The notes below the pieces were generated by a model that was not told where the DNA came from, ran no database searches, and saw nothing but the letters and a program-made list of their open reading frames with translations. From Candidatus Mesenet endosymbiont of Agriotes lineatus (GTDB lineage Bacteria; Pseudomonadota; Alphaproteobacteria; Rickettsiales; Anaplasmataceae), in contig NZ_OZ026454.1 in NCBI RefSeq assembly GCF_964019585.1, positions 1,240,001 to 1,304,000 on the forward strand: 64,000 nt of DNA. Reading direction: 5' to 3'. Positions 1 through 10,339 of the stretch are shown one piece after another. Numbering within the stretch: the first letter of the stretch is position 1; every line of letters starts with the position of its first letter. Position numbers and translations under genes: made by a program.

Positions 1-1613
1 AACATAACTATCCTATCAATTCCAGGAGCTATACCACCATGTGGTGGAACGCCAAATTTAAACGCACGCACAAGTGCACTAAATCTACTATCTACATCTT
101 CTTTGCTATAGCCTGCAATAGCAAAAGCTTTATACATTATCTCTAAGCTACTATTGCGAATTGCACCACTTGAAAGCTCAACACCATTACAGACAATATC
201 ATACTGATAAGCAATTATATCTAAAAGATCTTTTTCTTCTAAATCTGATAAACCTCCTTGAAGCATAGAAAAAGGATTGTGGAAAAAGTCTATTTTCTTC
301 TCTTTTTCATCATAGGTAAAATATGGGAAATCTATAACCCAGCAAAATTTAAACACATCTTGCTTAACTAGATTAAGCTCCTCACCAAGAAGCTCACGCA
401 TGCCCCCAGCAATTTTTGCAGCTTTTTCTTCTTTATCTGAAGCGAAGAAAACGCTATCTCCTGGCTTTACTAAATTCCTAATTTGCTCAAGCCTATCTTC
501 ATCAAGGAATTTTGCTATAGGCCCCTTTGCGGAAAAATCTTCTTTGTCAAAAACAATATACCCTAAACCTTGTGCACCAAGTTCTTTGGTAGCATATTCT
601 ATTTTACCATCAAAAAAACTGCGTGGATAACTTGCAGTACCTGGAGCTGGAATTGCTCTTACTACCATGCCTGAGTCAATATTTTTCTTAAAAATATTAA
701 AACTTGAATCGCGAAAAACCTCAGTGAAATCGGTGATTAAAAGTGGGTTACGCAAGTCTGGTTTGTCGGAACCGTATCTTAACATTGCCTCTTTATATGT
801 TATGCGCTTGAACTCTTCATCGACTTTCTTATTAGAAAATTTAGAGAATACACTATATAAAACAGGTTCAATAATATTAAATACATCTTCTTGAGAAACA
901 AAAGACATCTCAAGATCAAGTTGATAAAATTCTCCAGGAGAACGATCGCTACGAGCATCTTCATCGCGAAAGCACGGTGCAATCTGAAAATATTTATCAA
1001 AACCAGAAACCATTAGGATTTGTTTGAATTGTTGAGGTGCTTGTGGTAATGCATAAAACTTACCAGGATGCAGCCTACTTGGTACTAAGTAGTCACGTGC
1101 ACCTTCAGGCGATGAAGCTGTAAGTATCGGAGTTTGAATTTCAATAAATCCACTTGCAGTCATAAGCTTCCTAAGCTCTGCAATAACTTGCGATCGCAGG
1201 ATTATATTTCTGCGAACTTTCTCTCGTCTTAAATCTAAGAATCTATATTTAAAACGAATATCTTCAGGATAGTCTTGTTCTCCAGAAATGTTCATAGGCA
1301 ATGAATCTGCTTCTGAAAGTATAGTTACGCTTTCAACTACAACTTCAATACTACCTGTATCTAACGAAGTATTGATAGTATCTTCTGTTCTTAGTTTTAC
1401 TTTGCCTTTGACAGTAATAACACTCTCTAGTTTTAGGTTTTCAATATTTTCAAGTTCATTAAAAAACAGTTGTGTGATGCCATAAAAATCACGCAGATCA
1501 ACAAAAATAATTCCACCGTGATCACGCTTGCGGTACACCCACCCTGATAAAGTAACAACATTTTCCACATGACTTTCTCTTAGTTCCCCGCAAGTGTGAG
1601 TTCTATATTGCAC
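1..1613 (-). CDS. aspS: Aspartyl-tRNA synthetase, C-terminal end cut by the window edge
   Basis: Class II aminoacyl-tRNA synthetase that charges tRNA-Asp (in many alphaproteobacteria also tRNA-Asn) in the cytoplasm. About 537 residues are present, reading without a stop from a GTG start at 1613 off the left edge. The N-terminal OB-fold anticodon-binding region ([19 protein letters not shown]) is followed by class II motif 2 ([19 protein letters not shown]) and a GAD insert. Motif 3 ([15 protein letters not shown]) lies near the edge, so only roughly the last 50-60 residues are missing. GTG is chosen because the family alignment begins at this residue. It is divergent from the gene at 1680. 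Confidence 0.95.
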   Translation of the reverse strand, partial: MQYRTHTCGELRESHVENVVTLSGWVYRKRDHGGIIFVDLRDFYGITQLFFNELENIENLKLESVITVKGKVKLRTEDTINTSLDTGSIEVVVESVTILSEADSLPMNISGEQDYPEDIRFKYRFLDLRREKVRRNIILRSQVIAELRKLMTASGFIEIQTPILTASSPEGARDYLVPSRLHPGKFYALPQAPQQFKQILMVSGFDKYFQIAPCFRDEDARSDRSPGEFYQLDLEMSFVSQEDVFNIIEPVLYSVFSKFSNKKVDEEFKRITYKEAMLRYGSDKPDLRNPLLITDFTEVFRDSSFNIFKKNIDSGMVVRAIPAPGTASYPRSFFDGKIEYATKELGAQGLGYIVFDKEDFSAKGPIAKFLDEDRLEQIRNLVKPGDSVFFASDKEEKAAKIAGGMRELLGEELNLVKQDVFKFCWVIDFPYFTYDEKEKKIDFFHNPFSMLQGGLSDLEEKDLLDIIAYQYDIVCNGVELSSGAIRNSSLEIMYKAFAIAGYSKEDVDSRFSALVRAFKFGVPPHGGIAPGIDRIVM

Positions 1614-1679
1614 AAATAACCCTAAAACTATAATATATACATATAAAATGGGCGTACATAAAATAAAAATTCTCTAAAT

Positions 1680-2483
1680 ATGTCTTACATACCTTTACCG
1701 AACCGTGGTGTTATTCTATTACAAGGTCCAGATACTAGAAGCTTCCTTCAAGGTGTTATCACCAATGACATAACAAAACTACAAGACAAAAAGGCTATTT
1801 ATTCTCTACTGCTTAGCCCACAAGGTAGGTATCTTTATGATTTTTTTCTTGTTCAAAAAGGTAAAAATATTTTACTAGAATGTGAAAAGGCATATTTGTC
1901 AGAAATAATTGAAAAGCTGAGTTTGCTTAGAACTTACTTAAAAGTGAAAGTTCGGGATATAAGCGAAAGATACAAAGTAGGTGTAATATTAGGTGGTAAT
2001 GAAGAAATTGAAAACGTTATTACTTTTGCTGATCCGCGTCATAAACTGCTTGGAGTTAGAACCATATCACCTGTTGAAAGTGAAATAGAAGATATAGAAG
2101 TGGGAAATTTTGAAGAATATGAACAAGTTCGTATACAAAATTTAGTTCCGAGTGGTACGCAAGATATGATACAAAATAAGTCATTTCCTCTGCAGTTTAT
2201 GATAGATAAAATTGGTGGTATTGACTTTAACAAAGGCTGCTATATAGGGCAAGAAGTTGTAGCAAGGATGCATAGGATACCTTTTAAGAAAAAAATATAT
2301 TCAGTAACTAGCAAGCATAAGCTACTAGCTGCTGGTGCAAAAGTAACAAATGATAAGCAGCAAGAGATAGGTGAGCTACTCTCTAGTATAAATAATATAG
2401 GGATAGCACTACTTAATGTAGAAGAAGTAAACAATACAAATGCATTATTTATTAATGATGTAGAAGTAAAAATCAAAAATTAA
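1680..2483 (+). CDS. ygfZ: YgfZ/GcvT-like folate-binding protein
   Basis: A 267-residue member of the YgfZ family (COG0354), related to the T protein of glycine cleavage. In bacteria and mitochondria (IBA57) it helps assemble or repair a subset of Fe-S proteins using tetrahydrofolate. The diagnostic KGCYIGQEVVARMHR signature with its conserved Cys is near residue 185. The N-terminus (ITNDITKL, LLSPQGRYLYDFF) matches the aminomethyltransferase-like fold. It stands alone, divergent from aspS with a 66-bp spacer. Fe-S clients nearby include the products of nuoG and acnA. The assignment is secure; the exact client proteins are not. Confidence 0.92.
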   Translation: MSYIPLPNRGVILLQGPDTRSFLQGVITNDITKLQDKKAIYSLLLSPQGRYLYDFFLVQKGKNILLECEKAYLSEIIEKLSLLRTYLKVKVRDISERYKVGVILGGNEEIENVITFADPRHKLLGVRTISPVESEIEDIEVGNFEEYEQVRIQNLVPSGTQDMIQNKSFPLQFMIDKIGGIDFNKGCYIGQEVVARMHRIPFKKKIYSVTSKHKLLAAGAKVTNDKQQEIGELLSSINNIGIALLNVEEVNNTNALFINDVEVKIKN

Positions 2484-3600
2484 TGGCAAATTTTTAGTGT
2501 GTTCCAATCTGTAAGACAGAGAACATGCTGTATCAAACTGAGAAATAGGCCTAAAAATCTATCAAACAATGAGGAAGAAAAGCACAAAATCGTGGGTCAT
2601 TTAAGCTCCAAAGGATTGAATCTCAAATAATCAACTTAAGCAAGTGATATGGGCTATCAAAATATAATGTCACATATTGAAACGACCATAAAATATCAGA
2701 GGTAGAGATATCACTGATAGAGCTTAGGGAGTATTCCCCAAACCATACGCGTCAAGTTAAGAGATTGTGAGCAAATTTAGAGAAATTAAGGTAGATACCC
2801 TAGTTTTTCTGTACTTGTCTTTTAATGAAAATTGTGACCAAGTTATGGCAAGCTTTTCAAGAAAGATCTTTAAGCCTTTAATTTTATTATTTAATGCTAA
2901 AAACAACTCTCTATTTTTAGTTCAATGAACGCCTTTCAGCTCTTTCAGTTTTGTACAATTCCATGAAATATAAGAATTGCGCACAATTTAGCATATATTG
3001 TATCTTTAAGTTCATCACTTATATAATTTAAATAATTTACTCTGTAAATTGTTAATAGCGCTAATTTTATTCTCTGTGACATTAGTTATGAATATCGACC
3101 AATTTTTGATTTTTTTTTAGAAGATCATATTACTTTTTATTAGCCCTTCTTCTTTTGATTGTATTCAGTTAATTTTTGATCTCACTTTAATTTTTCCCTT
3201 TCTAGAAATTCTAAACAAACTCTATTTTTTGATTTGTTTTTATGTCATACATATTGGTATCGGATTTATAACAGCTAAGCTTCATCCATTTGTTTATTGG
3301 TACAATAAGTCAGATATTAGCAAATCATCAGTTGCCTCTATAACCCTGATCTGTTAGCTCATGATTTAGAATGTAATTTTATCCCATTCATAACCACTAT
3401 ACATATCCTTTATACAAATTTTCCATATCATTAGGTAGGCTAATATAGCCTATGCTTTTAAATTGTTTTAAATTGTGAGATGTGTCTAAATAAAGTTGTT
3501 GTACATTCTTTTTATATTCAGTAAACCTAAAATTTAAACCTTACAGAATCTTCATTTAATAATTCTATCTATGCTACAACTCCTATGTTACCCAAAATCA
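2484..3600. other. Decayed intergenic DNA without an intact gene
   Basis: AT-rich sequence with dense stops in all frames. A short open stretch after 2500 gives no recognisable protein. The one structured element is one arm (2727-2766) of an imperfect inverted repeat whose other arm lies at 3739-3779. It reads as the remains of mobile elements and lost genes. No promoter, RNA or riboswitch stood out. Confidence 0.6.
2727..2766 (+). repeat. Left arm of an imperfect inverted repeat
   Basis: The plus strand here (starting GGGAGTATTCCCCAAACC) matches the minus strand at 3739-3779 (starting GGGGAGTATTCTCCAAACC) at roughly 30 of 36 positions. The arms lie about 1 kb apart, the size of a small insertion sequence. 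It may be a terminal repeat of a dead element, or two copies of one fragment in opposite orientation. Confidence 0.55.
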
Positions 3601-4245
3601 TTCAATTTCTTTTCTGTTATAGTTGATATTTCATCTGCTTTCTCATTACAAAATTCGTTGAGGATAAATTAGTTATTTTTCTCATTATAATTTTTTGTAA
3701 TAAATTTAAGAGGCCTGTTTTTTTCTTCTCTCCACCAACTTCCCTTATCTTCACCCCTATGGTTTGGAGAATACTCCCCATATGCATGAGTTTGAGGTGT
3801 TTGGTTTTAGAATGTTTTCTATTCTCAAATAAAGTTCTGGCTTGCCACTGTACCACAGAATGCGTAGCCTCATCAAAAAATTCTATCATTAAGAAGGTCT
3901 GCAATTATAAAGGCTACCTAAGAATAAGTATCTTAAATATCCTGAGTGTCAATTTCTCCTTCTTTTACTTTTTCTAAGGCTTGTTAACCATCTGATTGCT
4001 TCAAAGCCTTTTTTAAAGGTTAATCCACCTTCAGATATTATTATGCCCCTTTTCTCAACTCATTTTTTATACGCTGGAAATTCTATTAACTACATCTCTT
4101 TCTATATCCTGAGAAACTCTATTTGCCAACTTTTCTTACTTATCTCATCCCACCATTTTCATATCTCTCCTTGAATCGGTAAAATATATCTCTTCCATAT
4201 GCTTGTGATCTAGTTGTTTTGCTAAATCCTAATTTTTGTTTGTAT
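3600..4245 (-). pseudogene. IS481-family transposase relic
   Basis: No intact frame remains, but successive minus-strand segments in different frames line up in order with an IS481-type DDE transposase. They are LAKQL and YGRDIFYRFKERYENGG (N-terminal HTH, near 4150-4230), LANRVSQDIERDVV (near 4115), LRKKGIIIS (near 4050), ALEKVKEGEIDTQ (near 3965), then DTYS-VAF, DLLNDRIFFDEA (near 3885) and KTK-PQT (near 3800). Many frameshifts and stops separate them, so it is inactive. The longest remaining open frame (minus, 3904 to 3617) is only part of this relic. The family call rests on recalled consensus of rickettsial IS481 transposases. Confidence 0.7.
3739..3779 (-). repeat. Right arm of the imperfect inverted repeat
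   Basis: The minus-strand sequence beginning GGGGAGTATTCTCC mirrors the plus strand at 2727-2766. It falls inside the distal part of the IS481-like relic, so either the repeat belongs to a second element inserted there or it is a transposase fragment copied twice in opposite orientations. Confidence 0.55.
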
Positions 4246-4300
4246 TATACTCATTTCTCTTATTTTTTGTTATTTTAAGCCAAACAGTACAAATTTCTCC

Positions 4301-5857
4301 TCATCTATAGTTAGAGTTTGCATTTAGTATACTCCCTGTTTTTGGTTGAGTTAATACAGTATTAAAGTTATCACTATTTTTGATCAATTTTTCTATCTGG
4401 TATTCAAAATCTTCCTTTATTCTTTTTTCTTCGATATAATTACAGATTAAGATATCAATACCGCTCAACATACCAACTGCTGCCATTACAATAAAACCAA
4501 CACACATATAACGTGCATAATCATCCTGTATTGCTACTACATCGTTTAACAAGATGCTACTTTCTATAATTAATATAAAACTAGTTGTCATCATTAGTGT
4601 AGCTAAACAATACGAAGCTGAGTTAGCAATTTCATAATTATTTTTAATTTTTATATATTTACATAAAACATCCAAAATTGGCTTTTTGGCATAATCAAGA
4701 GGAGTTTTGTCCTTATTATCTGCAATTGAAAGATTAACATCTTTTCTTGTTAACAAAATACCTAAAATTTTCAATTGACTGTTTACATCTAGTTTACTCT
4801 TTACCACATAATGTAGTACTGTTTCGTTATGATCATCACAAATGTTAACGTTTAGCTTAGGTGAGGACAGCAGATACGAAACTATATTTAACGAATCTTG
4901 GTTGCTATTTTGGATAAAGTGTTCTACAGCGAAATGTAGTACTGACATCTGACAAAAAGCTTTATCCTTTTCAGGAACAAAATTAATACCTGCTCCATTT
5001 TTTATCAATAATTTTATTATTTCTAATTTATTTTTTTCATTACTATTAATGCAACTTACAGCAAGAATTAAAGCTGTATTTCCAAGTCGAGAAACATGAT
5101 TTACATTAGCACCTTTTGCAATTAGATACTTTATAATATCAACATGACCTTCCATGGCTGCAACGTGCAGTGGCGTTGAGCATTGACAATCTCTTAGATC
5201 AACCTCGTATCCTTGATCTTCTACTAAATATTTAACTGCATTAATTTGATTATGTTTTACAGCGAAGTGAAAAAACTTGTTTTTAGTGCTACCATGCTTA
5301 TATTCAGCTTCAATCAGCATTCGCAATATTTCCTTTTTTCCTTCAGCATAGTTAAATGGTGTTCTGCCATTATTATTTTGGATAAACGGATTTATGTTTT
5401 TTATAGTAAGTAAATATCTTACTGCCTCAATGTCACCAATTTCTATTGCTAGATGAAGTAGTGTAATTCTACATTTGTTTTGTGAATTAACATTAATACC
5501 CTGTTTTATAAAGAAATCAAAAGCCTCTCTATAAATTAGACCATCAAAGTTTATATCAGGAACTTGACTAATAAGTAAAGGAAGTAAATTAAGTGTACAA
5601 AGTAAATTATCTATATTGTTATAATCTTTAAATTCTATATTAAATATCTGGAGAATCTTTTCTACTCTGCTATGTGGACTTTGAACATTATTAAGTAAAA
5701 CACACTCACGTTCATCTGGTTGCTGATCATCATCAAATTTGGGAAAATCAATACCAGAATCTGACGATTCACTACTAGTTTCTAGTTCATCATCCAATCT
5801 ACAAACAACTTGCAGTTGGTCAACGATATTACTTTCTTCTGTTTCCTGTACTGGCAT
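4301..5857 (-). CDS. Ankyrin-repeat protein with two C-terminal membrane segments
   Basis: A 518-residue protein. The ATG at 5857 is preferred over one 21 bases upstream because AGGGGGAAC, a good ribosome-binding site, sits directly before it. Residues 1-60 are acidic and Ser-rich. Ankyrin repeats fill about 125-395, with typical TPLHVAAMEGH and VLHYVV signatures. Two hydrophobic helices follow at about 413-433 and 451-472, then a short charged tail. Ankyrin proteins of Anaplasmataceae often act as type IV secreted effectors. The tail helices suggest this one is anchored in a bacterial or host membrane. It lies beside transposon debris; the function is not known. Confidence 0.85.
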   Translation of the reverse strand: MPVQETEESNIVDQLQVVCRLDDELETSSESSDSGIDFPKFDDDQQPDERECVLLNNVQSPHSRVEKILQIFNIEFKDYNNIDNLLCTLNLLPLLISQVPDINFDGLIYREAFDFFIKQGINVNSQNKCRITLLHLAIEIGDIEAVRYLLTIKNINPFIQNNNGRTPFNYAEGKKEILRMLIEAEYKHGSTKNKFFHFAVKHNQINAVKYLVEDQGYEVDLRDCQCSTPLHVAAMEGHVDIIKYLIAKGANVNHVSRLGNTALILAVSCINSNEKNKLEIIKLLIKNGAGINFVPEKDKAFCQMSVLHFAVEHFIQNSNQDSLNIVSYLLSSPKLNVNICDDHNETVLHYVVKSKLDVNSQLKILGILLTRKDVNLSIADNKDKTPLDYAKKPILDVLCKYIKIKNNYEIANSASYCLATLMMTTSFILIIESSILLNDVVAIQDDYARYMCVGFIVMAAVGMLSGIDILICNYIEEKRIKEDFEYQIEKLIKNSDNFNTVLTQPKTGSILNANSNYR

Positions 5858-6062
5858 GTTCCCCCTAACTAATAGCACATTACATATATTTATTTTTTTA
5901 TTCTTATATGAGTATAGTTATTTTTGATGAATTTTAGTTTAATTTGGCTGTATCAGTTGGATGATGGAAAAAAACTAATGCTTGATGAAACAATATTATA
6001 ATAGCTTAAACCTGGAGATTATGAGATTTTTTCCACACTTCTTAACACAACTAAAGCTCAAT

Positions 6063-7454
6063 CTACTTAGGGCTAATCATATTTTCTGGCTTTATTATTT
6101 CATCAAATCTTTGCTCGTCAAGCAGTCTAAGCTCTATAGCTGCTTCTTTGAGAGTAATATTCTTATCATAGGCATATTTTGCTATTTTCGCTGCATTATC
6201 GTAACCTATGTGAGTATTTAAAGCAGTAACTAACATTAAAGATTGATTTAATAAATCTGATATTCTTTTCCTGTTGGCCTGAATCCCAACTATGCATTTA
6301 TTACTAAAATTAATACTAGCATCAGCTAAGAGCTGAATTGACTGTAGTACGTTATAGATAATTACTGGTTTAAAAACGTTTAGCTCAAAGTGACCATTGC
6401 TACCAGCAATTGTAACGGTTGTATGATTTCCCATTACTTGAGCACATACCATAGTAATTGCTTCACATTGAGTTGGATTTACTTTTCCTGGCATAATTGA
6501 GGATCCTGGTTCGTTGGTCGGTAGTATTATTTCTCTAATACCGCACCTTGGTCCTGATGCTAAAAGTCTTATGTCATTTGCAATTTTCATAATACTTACT
6601 GCAGCTGTATTTAACGCTCCACTCAGTTCAACTAGTGCATCATTTGCTGCTAATGCTTCAAATTTATTTTTTGCTGTTACAAAAGGTAGATCCGTTATTT
6701 CTGCTACTTCCTTTGCAAAATCTAAAGCAAAGTTTTTCTTAGTATTAAGACCCGTACCAACTGCAGTGCCTCCTTGTGCAAGCTCATATATATTTGTTAA
6801 AGCAGTTTTTACTCTCTCGATACCCTTTTGAATTTGGGCTGCATAGCCAGAAAATTCTTGCCCCAAAGTGAGTGGCGTTGCATCTTGCAAATGAGTTCGT
6901 CCAACTTTAATAATTTGTGCAAACTCCTGTGACTTTAAATCTAATGTTTCATATAACTTTTGCATATTGGGAATAAGCATATCATTTACCTGCTTAGCTG
7001 CAGCTATATGCATTGCTGTTGGAAAGGTATCGTTTGAAGATTGCCCATAGTTAACATGATCATTTGGGTGCACTGGAGACTTACTTCCAATTATTCCACC
7101 CATTATCTCTATTGCACGATTAGCTATGACTTCATTGATATTCATATTAGTCTGAGTACCAGAACCAGTCTGCCAAATAACAAGAGGAAACTCTTCATCG
7201 AATTTACCATCTATTATTTCTTGCACTGCTTGACAAATTGCTCTGCCGATACCACTTGCAATATCTCCATATCTTATATTAACACGCGCTACAGCTAACT
7301 TCACTATTGCTAAAGCTTTAATCAAAGAAATCGGTATTTTTTCTGAGCCAATCTTGAAATTTTCCAAAGAACGCTGGGTTTGCGCTCCCCAGTAATGATT
7401 ACTTGAAACAGCTATTTCTCCCAAACTATCAGATTCTATCCTAGTATCACTCAT
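6063..7454 (-). CDS. fumC: Class II fumarate hydratase
   Basis: Interconverts fumarate and L-malate in the TCA cycle; the class II enzyme needs no iron. At 463 residues it has the usual family length. Visible signatures are the superfamily loop [13 protein letters not shown] (about residue 320), [29 protein letters not shown] and the [12 protein letters not shown] region. It is transcribed alone on the minus strand, downstream of a decayed coiled-coil gene and upstream of the ankyrin gene. TCA enzymes are retained in Anaplasmataceae, which use amino acids as carbon and energy sources. Confidence 0.97.
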   Translation of the reverse strand: MSDTRIESDSLGEIAVSSNHYWGAQTQRSLENFKIGSEKIPISLIKALAIVKLAVARVNIRYGDIASGIGRAICQAVQEIIDGKFDEEFPLVIWQTGSGTQTNMNINEVIANRAIEIMGGIIGSKSPVHPNDHVNYGQSSNDTFPTAMHIAAAKQVNDMLIPNMQKLYETLDLKSQEFAQIIKVGRTHLQDATPLTLGQEFSGYAAQIQKGIERVKTALTNIYELAQGGTAVGTGLNTKKNFALDFAKEVAEITDLPFVTAKNKFEALAANDALVELSGALNTAAVSIMKIANDIRLLASGPRCGIREIILPTNEPGSSIMPGKVNPTQCEAITMVCAQVMGNHTTVTIAGSNGHFELNVFKPVIIYNVLQSIQLLADASINFSNKCIVGIQANRKRISDLLNQSLMLVTALNTHIGYDNAAKIAKYAYDKNITLKEAAIELRLLDEQRFDEIIKPENMISPK

Positions 7455-7652
7455 ACTACTATTTTAATATTTCAATTTATAACCTACTAAACTTTAGAGT
7501 TTAAGTCTAATATTTTAAAATATTTAAATTATAAAAATGCTTACTTTAACTATATTCTCTTACCTGGCACATCTATCATCTCAATATCACTTAAAGATGA
7601 TTATGGTGAAGGTATATTTGACTTCTGACCCCGTAATTACTGCAAGCATTTT

Positions 7653-8345
7653 CTATACACCACCCATTTGTTGCACTAATAGCTGCACTTGGTTCTTTAT
7701 ATCAGCATTTTCTGTTTCTAGTTTTTGCATTTTCTTATCTTTTTCCTTTAGTGATTGTATTTGCTTCACTAGATCTTCATCTCTCTCCTCCAATTACTTA
7801 TTTTTGTTTAGGGTTTCATCTAATACATCTTGCGTATTCTTTAATTCATTATTATGATCATCTAAAGTGTCGTTCCTACAATTGGTCACAGTAGCTTCTA
7901 ATCCTTTTGCCATCTTCCCTATACTATTAGAGCATGGTGAGATGTAGTATCTACAGGTTTTGCTGCCTCAACCATGTATCATCAGCATATCTATCAAATC
8001 TAAAGCATAATCAGACCTTTAAATCTCAATGCAACAAGCAGCTTACTTAAATCCCCCTTTGCACCGTTTGAACTTTGTCTACTAGTTTATATATTTTTTC
8101 TTGCACCGGCATCATGTTCTGATGATTGTTGAATCTATCATTTGTATCTTCATCAACGTGTTAAAAATTATTTACCCCACTTGCCCATCTCATGAAACGT
8201 TTATTTTCCATATTCAGCTGGTCCATGATGCCCCCGTTCTGCCTATCCATATTACTGCAATTTCCTGTTATCTTTCGCACTCATCTCCTTCTTTGCTAGG
8301 CAAACTGTCTTTTTTTCTTTCTTCACCTTTCATATCATATAGACC
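7653..8345 (-). pseudogene. Wreck of a coiled-coil protein gene
   Basis: Minus-strand pieces join into one protein once frameshifts and stops are ignored. In order they are a charged start (DMKGEERKKDS, near 8330), NMDRQNGGIMDQLNMENKRFM (near 8230), DEDTNDRFNNHQNMMPVQEK (near 8130), a short hydrophobic part (DLSKLLVALRFKG, DYALDLIDML), then a heptad-rich tail from about 7915 (KMAKGLEATVTNC, NKNK-stop-LEERDEDLVKQ, ENADIKNQVQLLVQQMGGV) ending in TAG at 7653. At least two stops and two frame changes are visible. No family was recognised. Open frames on the plus strand here are shadows. Confidence 0.6.
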
Positions 8346-8527
8346 CTCAACTTGCAAAAAAATGCATTATCACTTTGTATGTCCTCGCTGCCTAAATCCC
8401 ACTAAACACAGCTGTACACAATTAAAAGCTGATTCAGATCTAAAACACAACAATACGAACTACAACTTCTTGTTGGCAAGGCTGCTGCTATCATCTACTT
8501 TGAGAGATACTGTATTAAAACAATGTC

Positions 8528-10333
8528 ATGTTAAGCATAGGAATTGAAATAGTAAGGCAACAGGCAAAAATATCTCCTCAAAAATGTGGGATATATAAGA
8601 TGCTGGATGTTAATGGCAATTTTCTTTATATTGGCAAAGCAAAGAATCTAAATGCGAGGCTTTCTGATTATTTAAGAACTAATACATTAGCTCAGCGCAT
8701 TAAAGCCATGATTACTCAAGTTGCAAAGATTGAAGTTATAGTCACTCAAAATGAAGCTGAAGCTTTATTACTTGAAGCACAGTTGATAAAAGCGTTAAAA
8801 CCGCATTATAATATAATGCTAAAAGATGATAAATCTTATCCATATATTGCCATCTCTCAGCATGAATACCCAAGAATTAGTAAGTATAGAGGACATTTAA
8901 AAGATGGATATTACTATTACGGTCCTTTTCCTTCTGTATCTGCTGTAAATAATGCAATTATTTCTATTTGTAAGACTTTCTTATTACGTACATGTTCAGA
9001 TAGAAATTTTTCTTCAAGAGCTAGGCCATGTATTGAATATCAAATAAAACGTTGCTCTGCCCCTTGTGTGCAGAAGATATCGCAGACGAACTATATAAAT
9101 TCAGTTAAACAGGCACAGAAAACGTTATCAGGTAGAAGCAAGGAAGTGCAAATGCAGCTACTTACTGCGATGAAGCAGCACAGTAAAAATATGAATTATG
9201 AGTTAGCTGCGATGCTAAGGGACAGGTTAAGATCACTGCAGGCAATTCAGATGAAAACAATTGATTTTTGTTTTCCTGAAGATGCGGATTTTATCGGTAT
9301 TGCTGAAAAACCAGATAGTTTTTGTGTTCAAGTTTTGTCATTTAGAAATGGATATCATTATAGTAGCACTCCTTATTTCCTTCATAAATATAATAATGTA
9401 ACTAGCAATGAAATTTTAACTACTTTTATCATGCAGTTTTACAAAGCTAATATTCCAAATAAAATTTTTACTCATTTAGACGTGAGCGAGCTTAATGTGG
9501 TTAGCCAGGCGCTCAGCAAAATTGCTGGGCACCAAGTGGAAGTATTGTGTGCAAAAAGTGATGCAGAACTTGAGCTACTTGAGTTTGCAAATAACAATGC
9601 TAAGCAAACCCTTGTAAGTAAGTCTTTAACATCTACAGAAATTTTGGAAAAATTAAAAGGTGTAGCTAGGGTGTTCTCTTTATCTTATATTCCAGAGCGT
9701 ATTGAGGTCTATGACAATAGTCATATATCTGGTAATCAGCAAGTAGGAGTAATGATTGTTGCAGGAAGGGATGGTTTTTTGAGGAATGAGTATAGAAAGT
9801 TTTCTATTAATACAAGTAAAAAAAGTGACGATTATGCAATGATTGAGGAAGTGCTTAAAAGAAGGTTCTCTGGCAAAATAAAAGATGTTGTACCAGACCT
9901 TTTGCTTATTGATGGTGGACCAGGCCATCTTTCGATCGTAAGTAATATATTAAAAAAATTACAGCTAAACATTCCTTTTTTTTGTATGGCTAAGGGACCT
10001 AACCGCAATGCGGGATGTGAAAACTTTTATATGTTAAATAAAGGAACTTTTACTTTAAAGAAAGATGATAAGATTATGCTTTATTTGCAACTTTTACGTA
10101 ATGAAGCCCATCGTTTCGCTATAACAGCACATCGAAAAAAGCGTGACAAGCTTTTTATGTTATCACAACTAAATGAAGTTCCAGGTATTGGTAGAAGTAG
10201 AAAAAAAGCATTGCTTTCTTACTTTGGTTCTATGCAAGCAATAAAAAATGCCTCGCTGCTTGACATTAAAAACGTTCCTGGAATTAATGAAAAATTAGCT
10301 CAAATAATCTTTGATTATCTATCAAATAATTAG
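8528..10333 (+). CDS. uvrC: Excinuclease ABC subunit C
   Basis: Nuclease of UvrABC nucleotide-excision repair, cutting on both sides of a DNA lesion. The 601-residue protein has the full layout: GIY-YIG nuclease at about 18-95 (CGIYK, LYIGKAKNLNARL), UVR helix pair at about 210-241, RNase H-like second nuclease in the middle (EVYDNSHISG, LLIDGGPGHL) and helix-hairpin-helix motifs at the end (LNEVPGIGRSRKKALL, VPGINEKLA). Cys156, 168, 176 and 180 match the spacing of the four Fe-S cysteines described in E. coli UvrC. ATG at 8528 is used; TTG directly after would also fit. Confidence 0.97.
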   Translation: MLSIGIEIVRQQAKISPQKCGIYKMLDVNGNFLYIGKAKNLNARLSDYLRTNTLAQRIKAMITQVAKIEVIVTQNEAEALLLEAQLIKALKPHYNIMLKDDKSYPYIAISQHEYPRISKYRGHLKDGYYYYGPFPSVSAVNNAIISICKTFLLRTCSDRNFSSRARPCIEYQIKRCSAPCVQKISQTNYINSVKQAQKTLSGRSKEVQMQLLTAMKQHSKNMNYELAAMLRDRLRSLQAIQMKTIDFCFPEDADFIGIAEKPDSFCVQVLSFRNGYHYSSTPYFLHKYNNVTSNEILTTFIMQFYKANIPNKIFTHLDVSELNVVSQALSKIAGHQVEVLCAKSDAELELLEFANNNAKQTLVSKSLTSTEILEKLKGVARVFSLSYIPERIEVYDNSHISGNQQVGVMIVAGRDGFLRNEYRKFSINTSKKSDDYAMIEEVLKRRFSGKIKDVVPDLLLIDGGPGHLSIVSNILKKLQLNIPFFCMAKGPNRNAGCENFYMLNKGTFTLKKDDKIMLYLQLLRNEAHRFAITAHRKKRDKLFMLSQLNEVPGIGRSRKKALLSYFGSMQAIKNASLLDIKNVPGINEKLAQIIFDYLSNN

Positions 10334-10339
10334 CTAAAA

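Noticed and set aside
7537-7857. Plus-strand open frame of 106 codons rich in Ser and Phe
   Set aside because: Shadow of the minus-strand heptad-rich sequence of the decayed coiled-coil gene.
8101-8547. Plus-strand open frame of 148 codons upstream of uvrC
   Set aside because: It is antisense to the coiled-coil pseudogene, has no ribosome-binding site and a chance-like composition.
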